Source: a virus. Taken from it: 45,934 bases of DNA. Within the stretch, counting starts at the first letter, position 1. Every line of letters starts with the position of its first letter. A program made the translations under genes and the position numbers. The stretch lies in the IMG/VR virus record IMGVR_UViG_3300028536_000126, positions 1 to 45,934 of that record; one strand, written 5' to 3'. The notes beneath the pieces were generated by a model. It worked only from the letters and a program-made list of their open reading frames with translations. It searched no databases and was not told the origin of the DNA. Below are positions 1 through 9,011 of the stretch, piece after piece.

Positions 1-2
1 CC

Positions 3-2363
3 GCCGCGATGGTCACCACCGTGCAGGTCGGCATCACCCCGTACACCGCCGCCACCCGGGACGCGACCGTCGCCAGCGCCTCGCACACCTCAGCCACGAA
101 GGCCTCCACCTCGGCGACCAGCTCGGGCACTTCGGCGACGAGCTCGCACACCTCGGCCACCTCTTCCTCGGCCAAGGCGACCGCCTCGCACACCACCGCG
201 ACCCAAGCCGCCACCGCCGCGACCACCGCGCACGCCGCGGCGACCACCTCGAGCTCCACGGCCATGAAGGACTCGGCCGCCGAAATGGGTGCCCTGACCA
301 AGGCCACCCAGGAATTCACCGCGGCGGCCAAGGACGCGGAGCCAGCCTGGGCGGCGTTCGTCAAGGAGACCGCCGACTTCGATGCCCAGATCAAGTCCGT
401 GGAGCCGATCTGGGCCGCGTTCGTCGCGGACTTCACCAACTTCGGCACCGAGGAGAAGGTGGCCGGTCCACTGTGGACCACGTTCGTCACCGACTACACC
501 AATTTCGGGGTGGAGCTCAAGGCCGCCGGGCCACTGTGGACCACCTTCGTGGTCGACTGGACCACCTTTACCAATCAAGAGAAGATTGCTATCCCGCTGT
601 GGACCACATTTGTCAAGGACTACACCACATTCTCCACCCACCTCAAGGCGTCGGCCCCATTGTGGACGACCTTTGTTAAGGATTTCTCGACCTTTACCGC
701 GCAACTAAAGATAGCAGTCCCATTGTGGACCACCTATGTGAAGAATTTCGCCACCTGGGAGACTCAGCTCAAGGCCGCCTCGCCATTGTGGACCACGTAC
801 GTGAAGGACTTCACCGCGTGGGTGGCCCAGCTGAAGATCGCCTCGCCGCTGTGGACCACCTACGTGAAGGATTTCACCACGTGGGAGGTCCAGCTCAAGG
901 CGGCCAGCCCCCTGTGGACCCTGTACGTGAAGGACTTCACCACCTGGGGCGCTCAGCTCAAGCTGGCCTCGCCATTGTGGAGTACCTACGTCAAGGACTT
1001 CACGACCTGGGGCGCACAGCTTAAGGCCGCGTCCCCATTGTGGGCGACGTTCGTGAAGAATTTCGCCACCTGGGCCGCCCAGCTCAAGGCCATTGCCGCG
1101 CTGTGGGCGACATTCGTCAAGAACTTCCAGACCTTCGCCCAATTGCTGCAGCAGGCCACCTCCTCGGTCACGCAATTCGTGAAGGCGATGCAGCAGCTGC
1201 GGTCGACCATGCAGCAGATGGGTCAGCTATTCCAGGACTTCAATAAGCAACTGGATACGCTTGATCAGCATCTGCAGCGGGCCAATGGTGACCTGCAGCA
1301 ATTCGATACGACCATGCAGCAGGTGGCGCAGGATCTGCAGCAGGTCGCCGATGCGCTGAAGAACGTGGCCAAGCAGCTGGATGCCGCTGACCAGGCGGCC
1401 AAGAAGCTGCAGCAGGACACCCAGCAGCTCGGGCAGGCCCTTCAGCAGGTCGCCCAGCAGGGCAACCAGGCCGGACAGGCCATCAAGAAGGCCATGGACG
1501 ACGGCACCCAGGGGGTCCGCAAGCTCGACGAAGAGGTCAAGAAGCTGATCGACGACCTCAAGAAGCTGATCGACCTGATGTCCCAGGCCGGCATCTCCGG
1601 CGGCGGCGGCGGAGGGGGCGGGGGTGGCGCCGGGGGCGCGGGCGCGGCGGTCGGCGCCTCGGCGGTCGGCGGCCTGACCGGCTCCAGCGGCATCGCCTCG
1701 GCGTCCCCGTCGGCGAAGACGGCGCAGGCCGGTCGGGACTTCGTGGCCGGTTTCACCAACGCCATCGACGACGGCCAGAGTGCCGCGGCGTCGTCCGCCT
1801 CCGACCTGGGCGCCGGCTCGGTGGCGGCCACCGCGCAGGCCATCGGGGCGGCCTCGGAGTCGCGGCTGCTGCGCGAGATCGGCCGCTGGTTCGTGCTGGG
1901 CTTCATCCACGGTCTCGAGGAGGAGCGCGAGCACTGCCGCCGGGCCTGCGAGGACGTCGCCACTGTGGCGACCCAGACCTTCTCGGCCACTTCCACGCTG
2001 AACGCCCAGTACAACACCGGGGTTCTGTACGGCAAGAACCTGGCCAACGGCATCGTGAGCCAGATCAACGCGGTGAAGCTGGCCTCGGGCAAGTTGTCCC
2101 AAGCGGCCACCGCCGAGGCCACCGCGACCCTGGCCCGGATGGGTTACGTCGGGCAGGCCGGCTCCGGCGCGCAGATTCAGTCGCCCGCGCCCAGCGTGAT
2201 CACCCCGAACGAGGTCGCGGCGTCGTCCGGCGGTGGCAGCCGGCACTGCGTGCACGAGCACCGGCTCTACATCGACGGCCGGGAGATCCGGGACATCACC
2301 GACAAGCAGGTGGCCAAGGCATTGGACCGCCTCACTGACGCCTACAGCCAGCAGAAGAGGTAG
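3..2363 (+). CDS. Tape measure protein (5' end outside window)
   Basis: The reading frame is open to the left edge; the first Met codon in the window is at 9 but the gene very probably starts upstream. The protein sets tail length and sits inside the tail tube. Counting from that Met, residues 1-85 are a Thr/Ser/Ala-rich stretch, residues about 111-383 are 13 tandem 21-residue repeats of the type PLWTTFVKDFTTW with Trp and Phe at fixed positions, residues about 385-530 are Gln/Leu/Asp-rich and coiled-coil-like, and a run of about 10 Gly near residue 535 leads to an Ala/Gly-rich C-terminal part. Fixed-spacing Trp/Phe repeats are typical of siphophage tape measures. Minor tail genes follow directly, as expected. 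Function is confident; the true start is unknown. Confidence 0.85.
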   Translation, partial: AAMVTTVQVGITPYTAATRDATVASASHTSATKASTSATSSGTSATSSHTSATSSSAKATASHTTATQAATAATTAHAAATTSSSTAMKDSAAEMGALTKATQEFTAAAKDAEPAWAAFVKETADFDAQIKSVEPIWAAFVADFTNFGTEEKVAGPLWTTFVTDYTNFGVELKAAGPLWTTFVVDWTTFTNQEKIAIPLWTTFVKDYTTFSTHLKASAPLWTTFVKDFSTFTAQLKIAVPLWTTYVKNFATWETQLKAASPLWTTYVKDFTAWVAQLKIASPLWTTYVKDFTTWEVQLKAASPLWTLYVKDFTTWGAQLKLASPLWSTYVKDFTTWGAQLKAASPLWATFVKNFATWAAQLKAIAALWATFVKNFQTFAQLLQQATSSVTQFVKAMQQLRSTMQQMGQLFQDFNKQLDTLDQHLQRANGDLQQFDTTMQQVAQDLQQVADALKNVAKQLDAADQAAKKLQQDTQQLGQALQQVAQQGNQAGQAIKKAMDDGTQGVRKLDEEVKKLIDDLKKLIDLMSQAGISGGGGGGGGGGAGGAGAAVGASAVGGLTGSSGIASASPSAKTAQAGRDFVAGFTNAIDDGQSAAASSASDLGAGSVAATAQAIGAASESRLLREIGRWFVLGFIHGLEEEREHCRRACEDVATVATQTFSATSTLNAQYNTGVLYGKNLANGIVSQINAVKLASGKLSQAATAEATATLARMGYVGQAGSGAQIQSPAPSVITPNEVAASSGGGSRHCVHEHRLYIDGREIRDITDKQVAKALDRLTDAYSQQKR
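339..1157 (+). repeat. 13 x 63-bp coding repeat in the tape measure gene
   Basis: Thirteen in-frame units of 63 bp each encode 21 residues with the pattern x-P-L-W-x-T-[FY]-V-K-x-[FY]-x-T-[FW]-x-x-Q-L-K-x-A. The middle units are the most alike; the first two and last one are degenerate. The spacing has no indels, so each unit adds a fixed helical increment. Confidence 0.85.
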
Positions 2364-2371
2364 GGCGGACA

Positions 2372-3967
2372 TTGACCACGACGACCGTCCGGCCGAACGG
2401 TGTGGCGCAGCAGGGGTCCTGGACGGTGGTCGGCGCGGCTGACGCCGCCGTCGCGCTGAGCGACAACACCGATTCGACCTATGTGCAGCTGACCCCCCGG
2501 TGTCGGTTGGACATCGACCGGATGCGGGTCACCGTGCCGGCGCCCACCCTGCCGTCCGGGGCGCAGATCTCCTCGGTGGGCATCCGGATGCGGATCCAGA
2601 CCGTGGTGTGGCCGGCGCCGCAGCCGCAGTGCCTGGGCTGGTTCCGCTGCCACCGCCCGCCGAACATCATCACCGCGATCATCGACCTGATTCTGCTGCT
2701 GCTGTTCGGCTGGCGTTGCCCGCAGCAACCCACCGTCGTGTGGGTGACCCAGTCGCTGCAGAACCAGACCAGCGACCCCTCCGGCAACCCGTGGACCCTG
2801 GCCAGCTTCAACAACTTCGAAGTCAACATCGGCCGCGACGACGTGTACGCCAACCCGCTGCGGGTGGCCGAGGTCTACGTGGACGTGGTGTACACCCAGC
2901 AGTCCGCGGTGACCGTCACCGCGCCGACCGGGACCGTCACTACCACCTGTCGCCCCACCGTGGCCTGGTCCTACACCCAGCCCGACGCCAACCCGCAGGC
3001 CAAATATTGGGTGGTCATCTACACGGCGGCGCAGGTCGCCGCGAGCGGCTTCGTGCCATTCGTGTCCACCCCGCTGCAGTCCTCCGGGTGGGTGTTCGGC
3101 ACCGACCTGCAATGGACGCTGAACTCCGACATCACCAACGGCACGTACTACGCCTACGTGCAGGTCGGCCAGACCTGGCCGGGCGCGGGCGACTTCATCT
3201 CCCCGTACGCCTCGATCAACTGGACCCAGTCGATCGCGGGCGCGCCGAACGCGGTGCTGTCCTCGGCGGTGTTCGACACCATCTACAACCGGGTGACCCT
3301 GCAGCTCACCCAGGGCGGGTCGAGCCCGGCCACCGCCGCCTTCGCGGTGCAGTGCAGCCGGGACTCCGGCATCACCTGGGGCCCGGTGCGCGGCGGGCTG
3401 CTGCTGACCAACACCGGCGGCACGCTGACCGTCTACGACCAGCAGGCGCCGCTGAACGTGCCCAGCCAGTACCGCGTGCTGGCCTACGGACAGACCGGTT
3501 CGCTGCTGTTCGCCGCCGCCGGCTACTCCAACGTGCTGACCGTGACACCCACCGGCAGCACGTTCTGGATCAAGGACCTGATGGATCCGACGATGAACAC
3601 GCCGCTGCCGGTGAAGTACCAGGGCGACCAGGTCACGCAGCGCCGGATCCAGGGCACCTTCGAGGTGCTCTCGGGCAACCTGACCACCCAGAAGCTGGTG
3701 GTCAACGGCCCGATGTACGGCATCGAAGGCACCCTGACGCTGATCTTCCACAGCCGCCAGCCGGTGGACTACTGGGCGGCGTTCCGCCGGGCGGATCAGT
3801 CCGGGCACGTGCTGCTCATGCAGTACCCGTCCGGTGAGCAGCACTTCGTGATGTTCGGTCCCGGCGCGGTCGGCTCCGACATGACCTGGACGTATGAGTA
3901 CCAGCCGAACTACCGCGAGGTGACCGTCTCCTACACCGAGGTCGCGGAGCCGGCGATCACCTCGTAG
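2372..3967 (+). CDS. Minor tail protein
   Basis: 531 residues starting with TTG eight bases after the tape measure stop, with only a weak purine-rich stretch before it. The middle part (about residues 180-300) looks like a fibronectin-III or Ig-type beta sandwich (TVTAPTGTVTTTCRPTVAWSY), and the C-terminal part has the length and position of a distal tail or tail-tip adaptor. Its place right after the tape measure and before the DUF5047-type genes fits a distal tail/minor tail protein. The exact structural role is inferred from gene order rather than from a diagnostic motif. Confidence 0.65.
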   Translation: MTTTTVRPNGVAQQGSWTVVGAADAAVALSDNTDSTYVQLTPRCRLDIDRMRVTVPAPTLPSGAQISSVGIRMRIQTVVWPAPQPQCLGWFRCHRPPNIITAIIDLILLLLFGWRCPQQPTVVWVTQSLQNQTSDPSGNPWTLASFNNFEVNIGRDDVYANPLRVAEVYVDVVYTQQSAVTVTAPTGTVTTTCRPTVAWSYTQPDANPQAKYWVVIYTAAQVAASGFVPFVSTPLQSSGWVFGTDLQWTLNSDITNGTYYAYVQVGQTWPGAGDFISPYASINWTQSIAGAPNAVLSSAVFDTIYNRVTLQLTQGGSSPATAAFAVQCSRDSGITWGPVRGGLLLTNTGGTLTVYDQQAPLNVPSQYRVLAYGQTGSLLFAAAGYSNVLTVTPTGSTFWIKDLMDPTMNTPLPVKYQGDQVTQRRIQGTFEVLSGNLTTQKLVVNGPMYGIEGTLTLIFHSRQPVDYWAAFRRADQSGHVLLMQYPSGEQHFVMFGPGAVGSDMTWTYEYQPNYREVTVSYTEVAEPAITS

Positions 3968-3975
3968 GGAGCGCC

Positions 3976-4362
3976 GTGCAAGCAACCTCGCTGGCTTTCC
4001 AAGCCGCGATCCAGGGTTCGCACCAGGCCGTCTGTCAGGTCAACGTGCTGCAAAAGGGCCAGATCGTCATGCAGCTGCCGATCTTCGACGGCATCGTGAC
4101 GGCGGACCAGACCTCGGCGCAGATGCGGTCGTTCACCGCCTCGGTGGGTGATCCCACCGGGACGCTCACCCCGAAGGACATGACCTCGCTGCTGTCCCCA
4201 TTCGGAACCATGGTGCAGATCTTCAAGGGCGTGCGGCTGTTCTCCATTGCCGCCGTGACGGATCTGGACAATTCGGCCGCCGCGTTCAATCAGGGCACCA
4301 ATAACGGCACCATCGGCGACCCGTCCACGGGGCACCTCATTCTCGCGTGGGGCAATATCTAG
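3976..4362 (+). CDS. DUF5047-type tail protein, N-terminal part only
   Basis: 128 residues with a GTG start. The segment FQAAIQGSHQAVCQVNVL, then PIFDGIVTAD and DPTGTLTPKDMTSLLSPFGT matches, by eye, the N-terminal part of the actinophage DUF5047 minor tail family. After residue about 90 (KGVRL) the family sequence stops and a different segment (DNSAAAFNQGTNNGTI, then LILAWGNI) runs to the stop. The missing C-terminal part of the family is found in the gene at 4836-6956. The gene therefore looks like one half of a split ancestral protein. Confidence 0.6.
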   Translation: MQATSLAFQAAIQGSHQAVCQVNVLQKGQIVMQLPIFDGIVTADQTSAQMRSFTASVGDPTGTLTPKDMTSLLSPFGTMVQIFKGVRLFSIAAVTDLDNSAAAFNQGTNNGTIGDPSTGHLILAWGNI

Positions 4363-4375
4363 GAGCGTTTGCTAC

Positions 4376-4834
4376 ATGGGTAATGGGATTGCCACTTACG
4401 CTAAAGGCCGGTTTATTCAATGGAGTACGGTCTCGGCCGGCTCTGATGCCATCCTGGTTATTCTGCTGCAAACCACCGGCCTGGTCGCCGATGCCACCAT
4501 GAAGAACTACGCCACGCTGGCGGCGGTATTTTCCGGTGGCAATGTCGAGGCGACGTTCACCAACTATGCCCGGAAGGTGCTCACCACCGGGCTGACCATC
4601 ACGGTGAGCACCGGCGCCTCCACCGCGACGCTAACCATGGCCAACTACACCTGGTCGGCCGCGGGCGGCGCGACCAACAACACGCTCGGCAAGCTGATCA
4701 CCGCCTACCGGCCGACCGCGAGCAGCACCGACTCGCAGTGCATCCCGCTGTCGTATCACGACTGCACGGCCACCACGACCGGGTCCGACCTGCTGGTGTC
4801 CATCGCCGGGACCGGTCTGGCGCTGGCCTCCTGA
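4376..4834 (+). CDS. Small tail-associated protein, inserted between the two DUF5047 halves
   Basis: 152 residues, Ala/Thr/Ser/Gly-rich, no membrane segment. AGGAG at 4361-4365, overlapping the preceding stop codon, lies ten bases before ATG. The composition and the motif pattern (GLTITVSTGASTATLTMANYTW, positions 65-85) suggest a beta-rich virion surface or fibre-associated protein such as those placed among actinophage minor tail genes. The first 180 bases are richer in A/T than the neighbouring genes. Function is not recognised beyond a probable virion role. Confidence 0.55.
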   Translation: MGNGIATYAKGRFIQWSTVSAGSDAILVILLQTTGLVADATMKNYATLAAVFSGGNVEATFTNYARKVLTTGLTITVSTGASTATLTMANYTWSAAGGATNNTLGKLITAYRPTASSTDSQCIPLSYHDCTATTTGSDLLVSIAGTGLALAS

Positions 4835-4835
4835 G

Positions 4836-6956
4836 ATGCCCTATCCGCTTCAGCTCCTGGACGCCGAAACCGTCATTCCCCCCAACACGGGGCTGGCCAC
4901 CTTCACCGTCGGGGAGAACTTCCAGCCCGGCGACATGCGCATCGTCGGCCTGTTCTGGGAGACGCAGTCCCGGTGGTCGGACGGCAGCAGTCCCGGCAAC
5001 TATGGGGTGCTCACCACGCCGACCGGGTGGTTGCGGCGCACCAATGGCACGCTGTCCAACACCTCCCACGACAACACCCTGAACCTGGACTTCACCGTCA
5101 CCTACGGAGTGCCCACCTACACGAGGGTGCTGCAGGCCGGTGACTCCGATTTCCCGCTGACCTGGTCCCAGGTGACCGGCGCCTATTACTGGGCGGTCAC
5201 CCTCCGGAACCCGAACTTCAATCAGTCGTGGTCGGTCGGCACCAACGTGTCCTCCGCTATTCACAGCTTCAACAGCGACGGCAGCACCAGTTACGTCTCC
5301 ACCATGAATCACCAGAGCCTGTCGGTGGTGGCCAACAGCGTGGCGCTGTTCTTCGACATCGACTCCATGACGGTGAACACCGGCCAAGCGTCGGTTGTGG
5401 TGCCGGCCGCCTCGGTGACCCTGCTCGACGCAGCTGGTGTCGGGGCCGGCGTCACCCTGCAGCTGAACACCATCGGATTCAACTCTTCCGGCTCCTCGGG
5501 TGCCCAGCAAACCCAGTTCGGCAACAGCGTGCTGTCCCCGCCCTACCCGCAGGCCGTGTGCTCGTTCTACACCACTACCACGGTCATCCTGACGCAGAAC
5601 CCGGACGTCTCCGTCGCGCTCGGCACCGCCTCGCCCAACGAGGTCGACACGGCCGGCGCGACCACCGCGGCACTGCAGAACCTGGTGTCGTTCCAGATCG
5701 GCACGGCTGTCGCCGAGCGGGACACCGCTAACCAGATCGCCACCCCGCTGACCGGCTACCGGATCTCGCCGCCACTGGCGCTACCGCAGTACCCGATCAC
5801 CAACTCGGTGATCCACTGGGATCAGTTCCTCTACGCCGCCGGCTCGACGATCTTGGTCGAGACCTCGGTGGACAACGGCGCGACCTGGCAGAAGGCCACC
5901 AACGATGCGCCGGTGCCACGGTTGATCTACGGCTACAACAGCGCCACCACCGTGATCAGCCGGGTGACGCTGTACCGGGCCAACATCACCGACCCGACGC
6001 CGCGGGTGGCGAACCTCGAGATTCGGGTGGCCACCGACTCCAGTCAGAACGAGCTGGTCAGCCTCGGCGTCTTCTACATCACCTCGACCGACATCCAGCT
6101 CTCCGGCGGCTCCGGCACCGGCTCCGGCGGCTCCGGCGGTGGCGGGTCGGGCGTCACCGGCTCCGGCGGCGGGTCCACCGGCGGTGGGTTGACCATCCAG
6201 ATCTCCGGGGTGGACCAGTCCCGGCAGGTCTCCCGCAACACCTGGCAGGACGTCTACTACATCGCCGCGAACACCAACTACGCGACGGCGATCCAGTCCA
6301 TCATCGACAACCGGCTGCCAGGGCTGACCTACAACTTCCAGTCCACCCCGATGAAGACGCCGAAGATCGTCCTCGGCACCCAGCTGGGCAACGACCCGTG
6401 GCAGGACGCCCAGGACATGGCGACCGCGATCGGCTTCCAGCTGTACTTCGACGCCGCCGGGGTGTGCACGCTGCGCGAGGTGCCGAACCCGGCGACCGGG
6501 CAGAGCGTGTGGACGTTCTCCGACTCGGCGAACCCGACGATCGCGCAGCTGGACCGGACGCTGACCGACCAGACCACCTACAACTACGTGATCGTCTACG
6601 GCGAGTCGGTGGACAACGCGGTGCCGGTGCAGGCCGTCGCGTTCGACAACGACCCGAACTCCCCGACGTACTACCTGGGGCCCTACGGGATCGTCTCGAC
6701 CACCTTCCAGTCCCCGCAGATCATCACCACCGCGCAGGCCCAGCAGGCGGCCAACGCGCTGCTGTTGGCCGTCAAGGGCGCTTCGGAGAACGTGGCGCTG
6801 ACGGTGGTGCCCAACCCGGCCCTGGAGCCGGGCGACGTGGTGACGGTGAACGTGTCCGACGCGCAGATCTCCGGCACCTTCCTGATCAACGACATCCAGA
6901 CTCCGCTGAGCGCGGCGCAGGGTCAGACCCTGACCGTGTACCGCCAGTCCTCCTAG
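4836..6956 (+). CDS. Minor tail protein: new N-terminal module fused to the DUF5047 C-terminal part
   Basis: 706 residues; ATG one base after the preceding stop. Residues 1 to about 285 form a beta-rich module (start MPYPLQLLDAETVIPPNTGL) resembling fibre or adhesin-type domains. Residues about 300-400 (GYRISPPLALP, then VETSVDNGATWQKATN) look like the second half of a sandwich domain whose first half ends the gene at 3976-4362. Residues about 405-415 (ELVSLGVFYITS) resume the DUF5047 pattern, a Gly/Ser linker follows at about 421-448, and LTIQISGVDQSRQVSR through DPWQDAQDMATAIG matches the family's C-terminal part. Probable baseplate or tail-tip protein. Confidence 0.65.
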   Translation: MPYPLQLLDAETVIPPNTGLATFTVGENFQPGDMRIVGLFWETQSRWSDGSSPGNYGVLTTPTGWLRRTNGTLSNTSHDNTLNLDFTVTYGVPTYTRVLQAGDSDFPLTWSQVTGAYYWAVTLRNPNFNQSWSVGTNVSSAIHSFNSDGSTSYVSTMNHQSLSVVANSVALFFDIDSMTVNTGQASVVVPAASVTLLDAAGVGAGVTLQLNTIGFNSSGSSGAQQTQFGNSVLSPPYPQAVCSFYTTTTVILTQNPDVSVALGTASPNEVDTAGATTAALQNLVSFQIGTAVAERDTANQIATPLTGYRISPPLALPQYPITNSVIHWDQFLYAAGSTILVETSVDNGATWQKATNDAPVPRLIYGYNSATTVISRVTLYRANITDPTPRVANLEIRVATDSSQNELVSLGVFYITSTDIQLSGGSGTGSGGSGGGGSGVTGSGGGSTGGGLTIQISGVDQSRQVSRNTWQDVYYIAANTNYATAIQSIIDNRLPGLTYNFQSTPMKTPKIVLGTQLGNDPWQDAQDMATAIGFQLYFDAAGVCTLREVPNPATGQSVWTFSDSANPTIAQLDRTLTDQTTYNYVIVYGESVDNAVPVQAVAFDNDPNSPTYYLGPYGIVSTTFQSPQIITTAQAQQAANALLLAVKGASENVALTVVPNPALEPGDVVTVNVSDAQISGTFLINDIQTPLSAAQGQTLTVYRQSS

Positions 6957-6965
6957 GAGCTCCCC

Positions 6966-7247
6966 ATGGCCGATTCGGACATCTACGGCGCGGTCTCCCG
7001 GGCCTCGCGGATGCTGGCGCGGAAGTCCCGTTCCCAGGTGCGCGTGCCGCCGCCGCCGCAGACGTTCTGGCACCAGGTCACCGTGCAGTCGGTGAACGTC
7101 CCCAACAAGACCGCGTCGGTGCTGAAGGCGAACTCGGCGGTGCCGTTCGACACCGCGTACGCGCCGCACTACGTGCCGGTCGCCAACGACTCCGCGTGGT
7201 TGGTGATGATCGGCACCACGCCGTTGCTCATGGCCAAGTGCCAGTAA
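6966..7247 (+). CDS. Small tail protein, family not recognised
   Basis: 93 residues, ATG with GGAG at 6957-6960 just upstream. The sequence has a basic N-terminal stretch (RASRMLARKSRSQVRV) and a probable OB-like beta segment (VTVQSVNVPNKTASVLK, then YVPVANDSAWLVMIG). Such short beta proteins often follow the baseplate genes in actinophages. The gene overlaps the next start by ten bases. Role inferred from position only. Confidence 0.6.
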   Translation: MADSDIYGAVSRASRMLARKSRSQVRVPPPPQTFWHQVTVQSVNVPNKTASVLKANSAVPFDTAYAPHYVPVANDSAWLVMIGTTPLLMAKCQ

Positions 7248-7558
7248 CGGAACCCATTCCCGCCCCAGCGGCCGACACCGGCGGCACATCCTCCACGACC
7301 GGGCTGGACCTGACCGCGCCGCTGGTGCAGTACGGCGCGGTGGGACTGCTCGCGCTGGCCGCCATGTTCTGGGCCTGGACGCTCTACAAGCAGGCCCTGG
7401 AGGGCCAGAAGCGGGAACGGGAGCGCGCCGACCGGCTCGAAGCCGAGGTCAAGAAGCTAAACGACGACATCCACGAGAAGTACATCCCCGTGCTGACCCG
7501 AGTCACCGACGCACTGCAGAACTTCCTGTGGCAGGGCGGACGGAAGGGTGACCCATGA
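7238..7558 (+). CDS. Single-pass membrane protein with coiled coil
   Basis: 106 residues from GTG at 7238, which overlaps the preceding stop. One hydrophobic segment lies at about residues 28-50 (YGAVGLLALAAMFWAWTLY) and is followed by a charged heptad-like helix rich in Glu, Arg and Lys. This layout is common in small phage proteins encoded between tail and lysis genes and could serve as a holin-like or membrane-anchored factor. There is no conserved catalytic motif. Confidence 0.65.
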   Translation: MPVTEPIPAPAADTGGTSSTTGLDLTAPLVQYGAVGLLALAAMFWAWTLYKQALEGQKRERERADRLEAEVKKLNDDIHEKYIPVLTRVTDALQNFLWQGGRKGDP

Positions 7559-7725
7559 GCCCACTGTGGCGTCGACCTCGAGACGTCGACAGGTTGCTGG
7601 CCGAGTCCCAGGAGCTGCGCGCGCAGCTGGTGGCCACGGTGGCGATGTTGGACCGCTTCGTCGAGGCCTTCAACGACGAGGTCGAGCACGAGCAAGAACC
7701 CGGGAGCGACAGTGACCAACAGTGA
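7555..7725 (+). CDS. Small protein, 56 residues
   Basis: ATG at 7555 overlaps the preceding TGA (ATGA), and the reading frame overlaps the next GTG start. The product begins MSPLWRRPRDVDRLLAESQE and ends with an acidic tail (EVEHEQEPGSDSDQQ). It looks like one amphipathic helix with an acidic end. Tight coupling on both sides and GC-rich third codon positions support it as a real gene; function unknown. Confidence 0.6.
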   Translation: MSPLWRRPRDVDRLLAESQELRAQLVATVAMLDRFVEAFNDEVEHEQEPGSDSDQQ

Positions 7726-8149
7726 GGACCGCGAGCCGAGCTCCTCGCTGGGGGCGACCGGGCGAGCCCTGAGCGCCGCGGTGAACGGGCTGACCAAGGC
7801 CGTGGACAACCTGATCGAGCGGGCGACGAAGTCCGAGAAGCGGACCCGGGGTATCGCCGTGGCGGTCATCCTGGATCTGCTGTTCACCGCCGCGTTCGCG
7901 CTGCTGTACTACAACCAGCACCGCACTGAGGTGGAGCTGACCGACACCCGATCGCAGGTGCTGTGCCCGCTCTACAGCGTGTTCCTGGGCTCCTACAACC
8001 CGAACACCCGCGCGCCAGGGGTGGACCGGCAGACCTACGAGCAGATCTTCAGCCAGTTCCGGGACAGCTACAACCACCTGCAGTGCACCACCCCGCTGGT
8101 GCCCAAGCCGACCACCCCCGCGCCCACGCCCACACCGACGCCGCGCTGA
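7712..8149 (+). CDS. Single-pass membrane protein with Pro/Thr-rich tail
   Basis: 145 residues from GTG at 7712. A charged N-terminal helix of about 45 residues precedes one membrane segment (GIAVAVILDLLFTAAFALLYY, residues about 50-69), then an outside domain with two Cys (LCPLYSVFL and LQCTTPLV) and a Pro/Thr-rich end. The topology suggests a type II membrane protein with its C-terminus outside. It sits in a run of small membrane-protein genes. Function unknown. Confidence 0.65.
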   Translation: MTNSEDREPSSSLGATGRALSAAVNGLTKAVDNLIERATKSEKRTRGIAVAVILDLLFTAAFALLYYNQHRTEVELTDTRSQVLCPLYSVFLGSYNPNTRAPGVDRQTYEQIFSQFRDSYNHLQCTTPLVPKPTTPAPTPTPTPR

Positions 8150-8967
8150 TGGGTGACCACCGGAGCGAGCCGGCGGTCACCCGGAGACGGTGGTGGCGCC
8201 GCCCCCCGAACCTGGGCGCCTTCTTAGTGGCGGCGGCGTTGGCGGTCGGCGGCATCGGCTGGATCGCGTTCAACGAGTCGCACCGCCAGGTGGTGGCGGT
8301 GCAAGGCGCGGCCACCCAGGCCGGCACCGAGGCGGATCGCACTCTCGAGTTGTGCGCCGGGCACGACGAAGTGGCCGCGAAACTTCTGGCGAACGGGTCC
8401 TGCGATCTGGCGCAGAGCGTGAAGCAGAACCCGATCACGGCGCCGGTCGGGCTGACCCGCGAGCAGGTCCAGGCGATGATCGACGCGGCACTGGCGCGCC
8501 GACAGCTGCAGGGCCCACCCGGACCTCCCGGGCCCGCTGGCCCGCCCGGCCCGATCGGGGGCGCCGGGCCGCCCGGTCGGGAAGGGCAGGTCGGCCTACC
8601 CGGACGTGCCGGCGAGATCGGCCTACCGGGGCGGCAGGGTGCGGCGGGTGACTACCGGGGCCGGGGCTACCCGTACTCCGGACGGGGGAATCCGGGCACG
8701 GGTGGGCGACCCAACCCGTATCCCGGCGGCGGGAGTGGCGGTTATCCCGGTCAAGGCGGCCAGCCGCCGCCCACCACAACACCGCCCACCACGACACAAC
8801 CACCGCCCACGCAGGAACAACCGCCGCCCACCGAGCAGCAGCAGCCGCCCACACAGCAGCAACAACCGCCGCAGCAGCCACCGGAGCAGATGCAGCAGCC
8901 CCAACCAATGCAGCAGCCCGACCGCGGCCTTGTGGGCGATCTCACCCATGATCTTCTCGGCAGTTAG
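8149..8967 (+). CDS. Membrane-anchored collagen-like protein
   Basis: 272 residues from ATG at 8149 (overlapping the preceding TGA). Residues 1-22 are basic, one membrane segment follows (LGAFLVAAALAVGGIGWIAF), then a soluble region with two Cys. From about residue 120 there are uninterrupted Gly-X-Y triplets (GPPGPPGPAGPPGPIGGAGP), the signature of a collagen-like triple helix. Residues about 160-200 are Gly/Tyr/Pro-rich, and the end is Pro/Gln/Thr-rich low complexity. Collagen-like triplets are common in phage tail fibres; a membrane anchor is less usual. It lies two genes before a sortase, but no LPXTG motif is visible. Confidence 0.75.
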   Translation: MGDHRSEPAVTRRRWWRRPPNLGAFLVAAALAVGGIGWIAFNESHRQVVAVQGAATQAGTEADRTLELCAGHDEVAAKLLANGSCDLAQSVKQNPITAPVGLTREQVQAMIDAALARRQLQGPPGPPGPAGPPGPIGGAGPPGREGQVGLPGRAGEIGLPGRQGAAGDYRGRGYPYSGRGNPGTGGRPNPYPGGGSGGYPGQGGQPPPTTTPPTTTQPPPTQEQPPPTEQQQPPTQQQQPPQQPPEQMQQPQPMQQPDRGLVGDLTHDLLGS

Positions 8968-9011
8968 ACGCAACCGAATGCGTGCTCGAACGTCCACAAG
9001 GAGCACGACGA

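Noticed and set aside
1227-2372. Long minus-strand frame opposite the tape measure gene
   Set aside because: It mirrors the GC-rich tape measure coding strand, and the tail genes around are all rightward.
5781-7289. Long minus-strand frame of about 500 codons opposite tail genes
   Set aside because: Arg/Gly/His/Val-rich composition typical of antisense to GC-rich genes, no ribosome site, conflicts with recognised tail proteins.
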